DNA of 64,000 nt from the NCBI RefSeq assembly GCF_030525845.1, contig NZ_JAUNDY010000002.1, positions 97,221 through 161,220 on the forward strand, written 5' to 3'. The translations under genes were made by a program, and so were the position numbers. The notes beneath the pieces are model-generated. The model did not search any database and had not been told where the DNA came from. It saw only the letters and a list, made by a program, of their open reading frames with translations. Source of the DNA: Moraxella sp. Lineage in GTDB: Bacteria > Pseudomonadota > Gammaproteobacteria > Pseudomonadales > Moraxellaceae. Of this stretch, positions 18,615 through 27,708 are shown piece after piece. Numbering within the stretch: the stretch's first letter is position 1; every line of letters starts with the position of its first letter.

Positions 18615-20288
18615 TTATGATGGGTTTTGGTTAATGTCTGCCAAGAGGCTTTTGACATGAGCTTTGGTGGCATCTGTGATATTGACACCGCCTGACATGC
18701 GTGCCAGTTCGTTGATTTGCTCATCGCCTGTGATGATGGATAGATGGCTGGTGGTTTGTTCGTCATGTTCTTTGTAGACCAAGATATGACGATGAGCGGC
18801 GGCGGCAACCTGAGCTTGGTGTGTGATGGCAAGAAGCTGTTGGTTGTCCCCTAAACTTCGCAAAAGCTCGCCAACAATCTGGGCTGTGCCACCGCTGATA
18901 CCGACATCAATTTCATCAAAAATGAGCGTAGGGCGAGCGTTTTGGCGACCTGCACTCATGACTTGCATGATAAGTGCCATGCGTGATAACTCGCCACCTG
19001 AGGCGATTTTGTGGAGGGGTTGCATGGGCATGCCGACATTGGCACTAAATAACAATGCGATGTCAAGCAGTCCGTTAGCGTCGTACTGCTTGGGGTCTTT
19101 TTGATGAAATTCAAAAACACAGCTGGCATTTGGCAGGGCAAGCGTGGCAAGTCTTTGGGCGAGTTCTTCGGCAATCTTTGGGGCGGCAGCCTCCCTTTGC
19201 TTGTGTAGCTCGGTGGCGGTGTCGAGGTAGGTTTGCCATGCCTCTTCCACCTGCTTGTCCATGACTTGTGTGTCTGGCATATTTTCTAGTTTGTCGAGTT
19301 CTTGTTGCCAGCTTTGGGCGTGGGCGATAAGCTCATCGGTGGTGGTTTGGTGTTTTTTGGCGAGGCGGTGAGCAAGACTCATGAGGGAGTTTAGTTCATC
19401 GAGTCTTTCTTGGTCGGGTAGTGATTGCTCGGCGTAATCAATAAGCTGTGCCACAACCTCATCAACCTGCTCGATGGCAGAGGTCAAAAGTTCGCTACAT
19501 TCGGCAAATACTCTACTTTTATCGGCGAGGTTATCGCAGATTTTTAGGCTATGCCCCAGTAGTGATGAAACGCTAATCTCGTCATTATCAAGTTTTTGGG
19601 CGGCATGAAAAGCTGACTGCATGAGGTGCTCGATGTTGGATAGTTCATCGTATTCTTGTTCGATTTGACCGATATCAACTGATAGCAGTGGCTCAATTTC
19701 GCTAAGACGTGCCGATAAAAGGGCGATGCGGTCAGCACGTTGGGCTAGGGTGGCATGTATTTCATCGGCTTGTTTTTTAAGTTGTCCATAAGCATAAAAG
19801 CTGTCTTTGGCGGCTTGTTTTTGGGGGTGTAGCTCTGCAACAGTATCTAGCCAATCGATGACAAATTGTGGCTTTAAAAGCTCCAACCCTGCGTGTTGTG
19901 AATGGATATTTACCAGAATATTACCCAGAGATTTTAGCTCGCTGATGCTGGCAGGTACGCCATTAATCCATGATTTTGAGCGGCCATTGCTACTGATTTT
20001 ACGGCGAATGAGCAAGGTGTCCTCTTCAAGCTCTCTGTCATGGGCGACAAACCACGCACCAACTTCTGCGTTATCAGCGATGTCAAATTCACCAAAAATA
20101 CTCGCCTCGCTCTCGCCAAAACGCACAAGTTTTGCGTCAGCTTTTTCGCCAACACACAAGGATAAAGCGTCCAAAATCAAGGACTTGCCAGCTCCTGTCT
20201 CGCCTGTGATGACATTAAAACGTTCGTCAAAGTTGATTTCGTGATGTTTTATTAGGGCTAGGTTATCTAAGGTTAGGGCAACGAGCAT
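18615..20288 (-). CDS. recN: DNA repair protein RecN
   Basis: SMC-like ATPase that tethers DNA ends during double-strand break repair. The 557 residues show Walker A GETGAGKSLILDAL (29-42), a Gln/Leu/Ala-rich coiled-coil middle (about 160-370), the ABC signature region KIASGGELSRMALI, Walker B PTLIFDEIDVGISGG, and the switch histidine in LAITHQAQVAA. Length fits (E. coli 553). It heads a five-gene reverse run. TATAAT lies upstream at 20320-20325 (reverse strand); no LexA-type box was seen, consistent with Moraxellaceae lacking a classical LexA. Confidence 0.95.
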   Translation of the reverse strand: MLVALTLDNLALIKHHEINFDERFNVITGETGAGKSLILDALSLCVGEKADAKLVRFGESEASIFGEFDIADNAEVGAWFVAHDRELEEDTLLIRRKISSNGRSKSWINGVPASISELKSLGNILVNIHSQHAGLELLKPQFVIDWLDTVAELHPQKQAAKDSFYAYGQLKKQADEIHATLAQRADRIALLSARLSEIEPLLSVDIGQIEQEYDELSNIEHLMQSAFHAAQKLDNDEISVSSLLGHSLKICDNLADKSRVFAECSELLTSAIEQVDEVVAQLIDYAEQSLPDQERLDELNSLMSLAHRLAKKHQTTTDELIAHAQSWQQELDKLENMPDTQVMDKQVEEAWQTYLDTATELHKQREAAAPKIAEELAQRLATLALPNASCVFEFHQKDPKQYDANGLLDIALLFSANVGMPMQPLHKIASGGELSRMALIMQVMSAGRQNARPTLIFDEIDVGISGGTAQIVGELLRSLGDNQQLLAITHQAQVAAAAHRHILVYKEHDEQTTSHLSIITGDEQINELARMSGGVNITDATKAHVKSLLADINQNPS

Positions 20289-20357
20289 GAAAATTCCGCA
20301 ATCACATGATTAAAGAATTATTATAGCATTTTGAGGGATTTTAAAAAACAAAAAAAT

Positions 20358-20382
20358 CAGTAGAGCATGACATGCTCTACTG
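20358..20382 (-). terminator. Terminator of the secreted-protein gene
   Basis: Twelve-base inverted repeat CAGTAGAGCATG / CATGCTCTACTG (20358-20369, 20371-20382) followed on the reverse strand by ATTTTTTT. It lies just after the 20400-21077 gene. Confidence 0.85.
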
Positions 20383-20399
20383 ACTAGGATTAATGGTCG

Positions 20400-21077
20400 T
20401 TATTTTACCCTAGCTCGATATTTGACGACTGCCGTGCCACCAAGCCCCAACTCCTCTACCGTCCAGCGAAGTGCCTTGTATTGAGATAGCGGCAACTCTT
20501 GGACCTGACCGCCGATATTGGCACGAAGAGGCATGCGTCCAAAACGGCTATTATCCACGCTCGCCCAAGCGATGCTGGGCGTGATACCACCAATAAGTTC
20601 CAACCTATCAGAAATACCAAGCGTAACGTCCATTGAGCGTACTCGCTGACCGCTGTTATTGGTAAACAACCCTTGATATTCTAGCACATCGCCAGACTTA
20701 ATGGCGGTGGTAGCACTCACAGGGACAAGCGTCTCTTGCATGCCGATGTTTTGGACGATAAAGGCGTGAACGACACTATGAATGCCTGTGCCACTTTGTC
20801 CAACTGGGGAGACAGCTTGACTGAGGGTGGGGCTTAGAGTTGGCACGCTCTGGGGGGTTTGCACCGCCAAAGATGGGGCTGGCGTGGTGCTTTGAAGTGG
20901 GTTTTGGATAGGGATATTTTGGGGGGTAGCCACCACAATACGTTTGGGGGCATTGGCAGGGTTTGCAGTGTAGCTAATCTCCTCGCTGTCAGCAGGCGTG
21001 GGGAGTACGGCATGAGCGGTGGAAGATAAGGCAGCCAATGACAATAGGGTAAAACCAAAAACAGTACGATGATGCAT
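20400..21077 (-). CDS. Hypothetical secreted protein, DUF11-like
   Basis: 225 residues. A signal peptide (1-23, ending STAHA) leads to a Pro/Thr/Gln-rich linker (25-95) and a C-terminal domain (about 105-225). The domain contains IKSGDVLEYQGLFTNNSGQR followed by VTLGISDRLELIGG, which resembles the DUF11 type of beta-sandwich repeat found in surface and envelope proteins. It probably lies in the periplasm or on the outer membrane. It is next to, and on the same strand as, an equally linker-rich lipoprotein gene, but with a terminator between them. Function unknown. Confidence 0.7.
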   Translation of the reverse strand: MHHRTVFGFTLLSLAALSSTAHAVLPTPADSEEISYTANPANAPKRIVVATPQNIPIQNPLQSTTPAPSLAVQTPQSVPTLSPTLSQAVSPVGQSGTGIHSVVHAFIVQNIGMQETLVPVSATTAIKSGDVLEYQGLFTNNSGQRVRSMDVTLGISDRLELIGGITPSIAWASVDNSRFGRMPLRANIGGQVQELPLSQYKALRWTVEELGLGGTAVVKYRARVK

Positions 21078-21205
21078 AATATTCCTTACAATTAATCAAT
21101 GTTATATGATAAGCTTGGGTTTGGTGCGGTTATCATATCACGAAAAAAACTTACTTGCGTTAAGGGTGCGTTTATTTATGGTAAATTTATTTATTTGACA
21201 CATAA

Positions 21206-21235
21206 AAATTCCCAATCTGGCATGACTGGGAATTT
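21206..21235 (-). terminator. Terminator of the KEPK-rich lipoprotein gene
   Basis: AAATTCCCA (21206-21214) and TGGGAATTT (21227-21235), with a T-rich stretch following on the reverse strand. Confidence 0.65.
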
Positions 21236-21248
21236 GTATGGCATATGC

Positions 21249-22247
21249 TTAATAGGTGTCGTCTGTCTCCACAATGGTAATACCCTGCTCGCTGGGTTTT
21301 TCGTTTGGTGTTTTGTCTTTTGGTTCGTCTTTGGTGCTAGGCTGTGGCTCAGGTTCGGGTTTTGGTTTGGGTTCAGCCTTTGGCTCGTTCTTAGGTTCGG
21401 ATTTGGGTTTTTGGGTTTCGGCGGTGTCAGCTTTGACACTCTTAGGCTTGGTATCCTTGGCTTCTTTATCCTTAACTTCTTTAACAGCGTCTTTGGTGGT
21501 ATCTTTGACCTCTTTGGTTTTATCGCCTTTTTCGGTACTAGCTTCGCCTACCTGTGGAATAGAAGGTAGTTGCACAGGGCGAATCTGAACGTTCGGTGCT
21601 GGCACGATGTCGCTAGATTCTTTGCCAATGTTGGCACTTTCTCGTTTGGCATCGGCTTTGGTTTGTTTATTTAGGGAGCGAGAAGCCGTTGCCATTGTGC
21701 CAGACGCCAAAGCAAGAATGGGCGTACCCTCATCAATGCTAAGAGCTTCGCCGTCCGTCTGGAATTTAAAGTTACCCACCAGTCTGCTACCACCCATGAG
21801 GCTGATGTCGTTTTCGACCGCTTGGTCTTCTAAGTTTGGCAAGCCTGCACTGGCAAATGTCTTATTGGCGGCACGGATTTCTTGGTCTGGGAGTACGATA
21901 TGAAGCTGTGCGTGGCACTCGCCATCTGCCTCGCTGAGGTTTTGTAGGTCAATCTCGATGTTTGAGAGGCGTGCTTTTAGTTGTTGGTTTAGTTCGCTGG
22001 CGGTGTTCTCGCCTAAGGTGCGTACGGCAGATTGATAAAGTTCGTTACGTACAAGGCTAACCACACGGTTTTTTAGACCAACATCATCACAGGTAATGGG
22101 CGGACGCTCCATCACTTCTGGGATAGCCACTTCGATGTCGGCTGCTGCCTGAGGTTCAACATTGTCTTTTTTGGTGCAACCCACCATAGTACCCAAAGCA
22201 AGTGTGATGGTTGATGCGTATAATAAGTGCGAAAAAGCTGGTTTCAT
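21249..22247 (-). CDS. Lipoprotein with Lys/Glu/Pro-rich C-terminal tail
   Basis: 332 residues, not recognised by family. The signal peptide ends in the lipobox MVGC (C24). A structured part (about 45-170) has two conserved-looking cysteines (TCDDVGLKNRVVSLV and DGECHAQLHIVLP) that could form a disulphide. From about residue 225 to the end the protein is a low-complexity Lys/Glu/Pro/Asp stretch (EPKNEPKAEPKPKPEPEPQP), like the rigid linkers of TonB or of wall-spanning proteins. I infer an outer- or inner-membrane lipoprotein that spans the periplasm. Repeats of this kind can vary in length between strains. Confidence 0.72.
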   Translation of the reverse strand: MKPAFSHLLYASTITLALGTMVGCTKKDNVEPQAAADIEVAIPEVMERPPITCDDVGLKNRVVSLVRNELYQSAVRTLGENTASELNQQLKARLSNIEIDLQNLSEADGECHAQLHIVLPDQEIRAANKTFASAGLPNLEDQAVENDISLMGGSRLVGNFKFQTDGEALSIDEGTPILALASGTMATASRSLNKQTKADAKRESANIGKESSDIVPAPNVQIRPVQLPSIPQVGEASTEKGDKTKEVKDTTKDAVKEVKDKEAKDTKPKSVKADTAETQKPKSEPKNEPKAEPKPKPEPEPQPSTKDEPKDKTPNEKPSEQGITIVETDDTY

Positions 22248-22446
22248 AGATATCTCGTTAAAAGCGGTGCAATTTTACTCTAAACAATCGCCCCACAATA
22301 CAAAATTGATAAAAAATAAGATACAATAAGCACAGGACGTAACTTGCTATTATACCACGCCAAAAGAATTTGCCAAATGAATTTATGTATTAGCATTGTG
22401 GAGCAAGCGATGTTTTTGAGCAATTAACTGACCACAGAGCAAGACC

Positions 22447-23208
22447 ATGACCTGCCACGACGACCGTAATTTTGATGACATTGCCGACCATTTTGCCAAA
22501 AAAGTCTATGGCGGACTAAAAGGACAAATCCGTCTTGCTGTACTACAAAGAGATTTGCAGGCACACCTACCCAACCAATCCTTAACGGTGCTAGATGTGG
22601 GGGCAGGACTGGCTCAGATTAGTTTGGATTTGGCACATCGTCATCGTGTCGTTATCAGCGACATCTCCCAAAATATGATAGACAAAGCCAAAAAATGTGC
22701 CCAAGAAAAAGGGGTAGACCCGACTTTCATCGTCTCGCCCTACCAAGAGCTACCAGCACATCTGCACACCCAAAAATTTGACGTGATTTTGTGTCATGCC
22801 GTACTAGAATGGCTAGCCTCTCCTGAGGAAATCATGGTGTTTTTTGATGAATATCTGTCAGAGGGTGGGCTGATTTCTTTGTGTTTTTACAATCCAATTA
22901 GTCTGATTTATCGCAATCTTATCATGGGAAATTTTTATCAGCTCATGCACCCAAAACCTGCCGACAAAGGCAGTCTCACCCCAAACAACCCCGTCTCCTA
23001 CGATACGGTGGCAGGCTGGTTGGCTACTAGGGGTTATGACATCGTATGCACCTCTGGGATACGGGTGTTTTCTGATTATGCCCCCCTAAAACGTGGCGGA
23101 CTAACCAACGCAGAGGCGGTGATTGAGATGGAGCTTAAATATTCACAAATGTACCCCTTTTGGCAGATGGGGCGGTATTTACATGTCTTGGCAAAAAAAC
23201 GGAGCTAA
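22447..23208 (+). CDS. cmoM: tRNA 5-carboxymethoxyuridine methyltransferase
   Basis: SAM-dependent enzyme that methylates 5-carboxymethoxyuridine at the tRNA wobble position (formerly SmtA). The 253 residues open with DRNFDDIADHFAKKVYGGLKGQ, quoted here in parts as DRNFDDIADHF and KKVYGGLKGQ, matching the CmoM start. SAM motif I is VLDVGAGLAQISL (about 47-59). Other family marks are LCHAVLEWLASP, CFYNPISLIYRNLIMGNF and GIRVFSDY. Length equals E. coli CmoM (261). argA starts 6 bp after it, so the two are cotranscribed. Confidence 0.9.
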   Translation: MTCHDDRNFDDIADHFAKKVYGGLKGQIRLAVLQRDLQAHLPNQSLTVLDVGAGLAQISLDLAHRHRVVISDISQNMIDKAKKCAQEKGVDPTFIVSPYQELPAHLHTQKFDVILCHAVLEWLASPEEIMVFFDEYLSEGGLISLCFYNPISLIYRNLIMGNFYQLMHPKPADKGSLTPNNPVSYDTVAGWLATRGYDIVCTSGIRVFSDYAPLKRGGLTNAEAVIEMELKYSQMYPFWQMGRYLHVLAKKRS

Positions 23209-23214
23209 GATAAA

Positions 23215-24507
23215 ATGATAGACCATCAAGAAACACTAAGCCCTGTTTACAGCTTTCGTCAGTCAGCCCCTTATATCAATACCCATCGAGGCAAGACATT
23301 TGTGATTGCCTTTGGTGGGCGTGCCATCACGCATGCTAATTTCGCCACGCTTATTCATGATATTGCCCTACTTCACAGCGTGGGTATTCGCTTGGTGTTG
23401 GTCTATGGCTCACGCCCTCAGATTGATGAGGTGCTACACAAAAACGCCATCGCCACCCAATTTCATCAAGGAGTGCGTATCACGCCCCATCACGCCATGC
23501 CCCACATCTTGTCAGCGGTCGGCACAAACCGACTTTATATCGAGTCTGAGCTATCCAAGGGGCTTGCCAACTCGCCGTTATTTGGGGCAAAAATCTCGGT
23601 CATCTCGGGTAATTTTGTCAATGCCAAACCCTTTGGGGTGCGTGATGGCGTGGATTTTGGCTTGGCAGGCGAGGTACGTAAGATTGACAAAGACGCCATC
23701 AATCACAATCTTACTCAAAATCACATTGTCCTGCTCGGCTCGCTGGGCTTTTCCGCCACTGGGGAGATTTTTAATTTAGAAACCCGCCAAATTGCCAGCC
23801 AAACCGCTATTACACTTAGGGCGGATAAGCTCATCTTTTTAGATGGTGAAATGGGACTGATGGACGAAAACGGCAATCTTATCCGTGAGCTAAACACACG
23901 CACCGCCACGCAATTTGCAAATAATGCCAAAGTCGCCTGTGCCTTGCATGCCTGCACGCACGGAGTTAATCGTGTACATCTACTCAGCTACGCCAAAGAC
24001 GGTGCGATGATTGAGGAGCTTTTTACCACCGATGGTAGCGGCACGATGATTAGCCAAAATGACTATGACCACATCAGAGGGGCGATGGCACGTGATGTGA
24101 TTGGAATCATGCAAATCATCAAGCCCCTAGAAGAGCAAGGCATTCTCATTAGCAGAAGTCGTGAAAGACTCGAAGAGAGCATTGAGGATTTTAGTGTGAT
24201 GGAGCGTGATGGACAGATTATCGGCTGTGTGGCACTACATATCCTAGATGAGGATAGTGCAGAGCTTGCCAGCGTTGCCATTCATGCAGATTATCAGCGT
24301 GGCGAACGTGGCGAGAGTTTATTAAAATTTGTGGAGCAAAAAGCCAAACAACTTGGCAAAAAACGCCTGTTTGCCCTAACCACACGCACTTTGCATTGGT
24401 TTATTGAGCATGGATTTAGTGAAACTTCCCCTAAGAGCCTGCCGCCAGAGCGTTATCAGGCGTGGCATAATGGACGAAATTCTAAGGTGTTAGTTAAGGC
24501 GTTGTGA
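23215..24507 (+). CDS. argA: N-acetylglutamate synthase ArgA
   Basis: First step of arginine synthesis: acetyl-CoA plus glutamate to N-acetylglutamate. The 430 residues combine an amino-acid-kinase fold (about 25-275, IAFGGRAITHANF, VLVYGSRPQIDEVL) that binds arginine for feedback control, and a C-terminal GNAT acetyltransferase domain (about 285-430) with the acetyl-CoA loop seen as DYQRGERGESLL. E. coli ArgA has 443 residues with the same layout. The TLTTRTLHWFIEHGF-type block appears here as LTTRTLHWFIEHGFSE. Confidence 0.95.
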   Translation: MIDHQETLSPVYSFRQSAPYINTHRGKTFVIAFGGRAITHANFATLIHDIALLHSVGIRLVLVYGSRPQIDEVLHKNAIATQFHQGVRITPHHAMPHILSAVGTNRLYIESELSKGLANSPLFGAKISVISGNFVNAKPFGVRDGVDFGLAGEVRKIDKDAINHNLTQNHIVLLGSLGFSATGEIFNLETRQIASQTAITLRADKLIFLDGEMGLMDENGNLIRELNTRTATQFANNAKVACALHACTHGVNRVHLLSYAKDGAMIEELFTTDGSGTMISQNDYDHIRGAMARDVIGIMQIIKPLEEQGILISRSRERLEESIEDFSVMERDGQIIGCVALHILDEDSAELASVAIHADYQRGERGESLLKFVEQKAKQLGKKRLFALTTRTLHWFIEHGFSETSPKSLPPERYQAWHNGRNSKVLVKAL

Positions 24508-24585
24508 GTTTGGATTTTAAATAAAAATAGCCAAAAATCACCAACTATGCTACCATAAGTCAATCCAAAAACATAAATTTACGCC

Positions 24586-25464
24586 ATGAATTACAAACAC
24601 GCCTATCACGCTGGCAACTTTGCCGATGTCGCCAAGCACATTTTATTATTGCAACTGCTCGCCCAATTTAGTGCCAAAGCCAAGCCCTTTTATGTGCTGG
24701 ACGCTTATGGTGGGCGTGGGCTGTATTCGCTAGACAGCGATGAGGCAACCAAAACAGGCGAGGCGGACAAGGGCATTCGTGCCTTAGAAAATGCCAAGCT
24801 AACCACCCCCCCCAAAGCCATCGCCCAGTATTTGCTTGACCTTGATACTGCTAGGAAAACCTACGACAAGCACGTCTATCCAGGGTCGCCTTGGTGGATT
24901 GCCAATCATGCCCTGCACCATTGCCCAGACGCTCCCTTGCGAGCCGAAGCCTTTGAAGCGGTGGCGGACGAATATGACGCCCTAAATTATCAGCTTTATC
25001 AACTTCCCATTGGCATTCATCACCGCAACGCTTTTGAAGGTGTGCCTGCTGTGTTGCCCCCCAAAGAAAAACGGGGCATTATCCTGCTTGACCCGCCTTT
25101 TGAACAAGAACACAAAGATTTTAGCCGTTTGGTGGATTTACTCGTGGCAAGCCACAAAAAATTTGCCACAGGTACGTTTGTACTTTGGTATCCGATTAAA
25201 AACATCGATGCGGTAGAGCTGTTTTACAAAAAAATGAAACGCACCGAAATTCGCCGTCAGCTGGTTTGTGAATTAAACCTATACCCCAATGACGTGGCGG
25301 TGGGCATGAATGGCACGGGGCTACACATCATTAACCCCCCTTGGCAATTTGGCGAACACGCCAAAGCCATTTTGCAAACACTTGCCCCAATCCTAAAACC
25401 TGCGGACGCTCCTGCCATGAGCCTTGATGACATGGCGGTGGTCAAATGGCTGGTGGGCGAGTGA
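24586..25464 (+). CDS. rlmJ: 23S rRNA A2030 N6-methyltransferase RlmJ
   Basis: Methylates N6 of A2030 in 23S rRNA. The 292 residues begin MNYKHAYHAGNFADVAKH, the near-invariant RlmJ start, followed by VLDAYGGRGLYSL (SAM motif). The catalytic tetrad of N6-adenine methyltransferases appears as DPPFEQ within GIILLDPPFEQEHKDF, a slight departure from the usual DPPYE. GSPWWIA and LVCELNLYP also match. E. coli RlmJ has 280 residues. The following lipoprotein gene starts 21 bp downstream. Confidence 0.94.
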   Translation: MNYKHAYHAGNFADVAKHILLLQLLAQFSAKAKPFYVLDAYGGRGLYSLDSDEATKTGEADKGIRALENAKLTTPPKAIAQYLLDLDTARKTYDKHVYPGSPWWIANHALHHCPDAPLRAEAFEAVADEYDALNYQLYQLPIGIHHRNAFEGVPAVLPPKEKRGIILLDPPFEQEHKDFSRLVDLLVASHKKFATGTFVLWYPIKNIDAVELFYKKMKRTEIRRQLVCELNLYPNDVAVGMNGTGLHIINPPWQFGEHAKAILQTLAPILKPADAPAMSLDDMAVVKWLVGE

Positions 25465-25485
25465 TGTTTTTGTAAGGATAAACGG

Positions 25486-25986
25486 ATGAAAAAATTTGCG
25501 TTATTGCTCGCTGTTTTGACAACCTTAACCGCTTGCCAATCAGCCAGCCAACAAATCGGCTCAGCACCAACCCAATCAGTACCGTCAGACTTTGCCCGAT
25601 TGGTCGCCGATGAGATGCTTGGGTTTGCCATTGGTATGGCACAAGGCGACTCACAAAAACCCTTAAATTCTGACTATGTGGCGTGCGTCAAACAGCCTCA
25701 TCCCCAATTACAACAACTGGCACAAAGGCTAGTAAGTCAAGAATTTAACCAAGACGAAATCGCTTTATTGGGTGAAACTTTTGTTTATTTGAAAGACAAC
25801 AAAACCCCCACCGACCCCACCTTGCAAGCCAAAGTTAAGCAAGCTGAGTCGTTAATGACATCGCCAAAAATGCAAAATGTGCTTGCCACGCTTGTGGGCA
25901 TGGGGGGCGACAAACAACTTGGCGATGAGATACATAGCCACGTCCACGCTCGTCTAAGTGCTTGCGTCAAAAATACAAATGGTTAA
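25486..25986 (+). CDS. Hypothetical lipoprotein
   Basis: 166 residues, family not recognised. The lipobox LTAC places the lipidated cysteine at C17. The mature part is mainly helical by composition and has two further cysteines (near residues 67 and 160). It is preceded by AAGGA and starts 21 bp after rlmJ; pssA begins 2 bp after its stop, so all three are probably on one transcript. Function unknown. Confidence 0.72.
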   Translation: MKKFALLLAVLTTLTACQSASQQIGSAPTQSVPSDFARLVADEMLGFAIGMAQGDSQKPLNSDYVACVKQPHPQLQQLAQRLVSQEFNQDEIALLGETFVYLKDNKTPTDPTLQAKVKQAESLMTSPKMQNVLATLVGMGGDKQLGDEIHSHVHARLSACVKNTNG

Positions 25987-25988
25987 TC

Positions 25989-26777
25989 ATGACACAAACT
26001 CAACTTCCAAAAGACCCAGACGACCACGATGGCATTACCTTTGAGGTCGTTGAAACCGAACAGGACGGCGACCAAAAAAAAGTCAGTCGTGGCGTGTATC
26101 TTGTCCCCAATCTCATCACAACGGCGTCCATGTTGTCAGCATTTTTTTCAATTGTTGCCAGTAGCGAGGGGCGATTTGATAAGGCGTGTTTGGCGATTTT
26201 TATTTCGGCACTCCTAGACGGCATGGACGGACGAGCAGCTCGCCTATTGAACGCCCAAAGCCCCTTTGGCGAACAGCTTGACAGCTTGGCTGATTGCATT
26301 GCCTTTGGGCTTGCTCCTGCGGTGCTGGTTTATCATTTTGCCTTGCATGAGCTTGGGCGGATTGGGCTTGCTTGTGCTTTTGTGTTTAGTGCGTGTGCGG
26401 CGTTTCGTTTGGCACGTTTTAACGTCCAAATTGGCACAGTGGACAAAAAATACTTTATCGGTGTGGCAAGCCCCCTTGCTGCCATTCTTATTACATCTGC
26501 GGTCATGGTTGCCAAAGACCATGCCAATTTTGCCCCTCATGTGCTTGCACTTATTTTGGCGGTATGGACAGTAATTTGTGGGCTTTTGATGGTAAGCAAT
26601 ATCAAATATTACAGCTTCAAAGAATTTGACCGCCAAAAAGTCCCCTTTGTCGCCTTGATTATCGGCGTGCTTATCATGGGAGTCATGCTCTATGACATTC
26701 CTGTGGGCTTGCTGGCGATTGGGGTGATTTATGCGTTGTCAGGATTTTGGACAACCCTACAAGCCAAAAAATCTTGA
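25989..26777 (+). CDS. pssA: CDP-diacylglycerol-serine O-phosphatidyltransferase
   Basis: Makes phosphatidylserine, precursor of phosphatidylethanolamine, in the inner membrane. The 262 residues carry the CDP-alcohol phosphatidyltransferase signature in LLDGMDGRAARLLNAQ followed by GEQLDSLAD (D-G-x2-A-R-x8-G-x3-D-x3-D), then several transmembrane helices to the C-terminus. This is the membrane-integral PssA type, not the E. coli PLD-like type. The chosen start MTQTQLPKD lies 2 bp after the previous gene; the frame could start 9 codons earlier. Confidence 0.93.
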   Translation: MTQTQLPKDPDDHDGITFEVVETEQDGDQKKVSRGVYLVPNLITTASMLSAFFSIVASSEGRFDKACLAIFISALLDGMDGRAARLLNAQSPFGEQLDSLADCIAFGLAPAVLVYHFALHELGRIGLACAFVFSACAAFRLARFNVQIGTVDKKYFIGVASPLAAILITSAVMVAKDHANFAPHVLALILAVWTVICGLLMVSNIKYYSFKEFDRQKVPFVALIIGVLIMGVMLYDIPVGLLAIGVIYALSGFWTTLQAKKS

Positions 26778-26802
26778 TTTTGCTTTTAAAATTTCATCAA
26801 TC

Positions 26803-27708
26803 ATGCCTTCGCCAAATTCCGCCATTTCCCAATTTTTACAAGCCACTCGCCCACGCACTTATCCCATCGCCATCGCCAGCCTAGCAGTCAGCCAAAGTTT
26901 GGCGTACCGCTCGCTTGGTGGCTTTGGGATGACAAATTGGGTGCTTGCTTTTTTGATGATTTATACGGCTTTGTCCTTACAAATTTTATCTAATCTTGCC
27001 AATGATTACGGCGATGGCGTGCGTGGCACAGACAGCCTGCGTCATGCCGACAGTCCTGCTCGCTTGGTGGGTAGTGGAGCGGTGTCTTTTGGGCGGTTTC
27101 GTGCGTGGTTATTGGTGTGGCTTGTGCAGACGATGGCGGTAGGTAGTGTGCTGATTTGGCTAAGTCCGCTGACCTTTGGGCAAGTTGTGCTGTTTTTTGG
27201 TTTGGGGGCGGTGTCTATTTTGGGGGCGTTGGGCTACACGATGGGTAGGCGTCCTTATGGCTATCATGCACTTGGCGAAGTGGCAGTGTTGATATTTTTT
27301 GGTTATGTGGCGGTTTTGGGCGGGTATTATTTGCAGGTGGGTCGGGTGGATATCGCTCAAAACTTCATCATTGCCACAGGGGTGGGACTACTGTCGGCGT
27401 GCGTGATGTACATCAATAACTTGCGAGACGTCAAGACGGATAAACTTTCTGGCAAAATGACGTTGGCGGTCGTACTTGGTCGCTACCGTATAGCGGGATA
27501 TTTGGGACTTTTGTCTGTTGCTGTGCTGTGCTATTTTGTGCATTTTTATCGTAGTGGTGGCGTGGGTGCTTGGCAGATGGTGGGCTTGTTGCCCTTGTTT
27601 TGGCATATTTATCAAGTAGTGCGTGATAGGAGCGACCCTGTCAGGCTTGGTAAGCAACTTAAAACCATCATGGCACTTGTTGTTATGTTTAATTGGCTTG
27701 CAATATAA
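26803..27708 (+). CDS. menA: 1,4-dihydroxy-2-naphthoate prenyltransferase (MenA-like)
   Basis: Membrane prenyltransferase that attaches the polyprenyl tail in menaquinone synthesis. From 26803 it has 301 residues and about eight to nine transmembrane helices. The prenyl-diphosphate-binding motif is NLANDYGDGVRGTD, which is MenA-type; the second is NNLRDVKTDKLSGKMTLAVV. Neither matches UbiA. The upstream in-frame ATG (26731) would overlap pssA and is rejected. No other men gene is in the window. Its 3' end overlaps the converging gph by 20 bp. Confidence 0.85.
   Translation: MPSPNSAISQFLQATRPRTYPIAIASLAVSQSLAYRSLGGFGMTNWVLAFLMIYTALSLQILSNLANDYGDGVRGTDSLRHADSPARLVGSGAVSFGRFRAWLLVWLVQTMAVGSVLIWLSPLTFGQVVLFFGLGAVSILGALGYTMGRRPYGYHALGEVAVLIFFGYVAVLGGYYLQVGRVDIAQNFIIATGVGLLSACVMYINNLRDVKTDKLSGKMTLAVVLGRYRIAGYLGLLSVAVLCYFVHFYRSGGVGAWQMVGLLPLFWHIYQVVRDRSDPVRLGKQLKTIMALVVMFNWLAI

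Noticed and set aside
21099..21588. Forward ORFs opposite the Lys/Glu/Pro-rich lipoprotein
   Set aside because: Mirror of the low-complexity tail; no ribosome site or family character.
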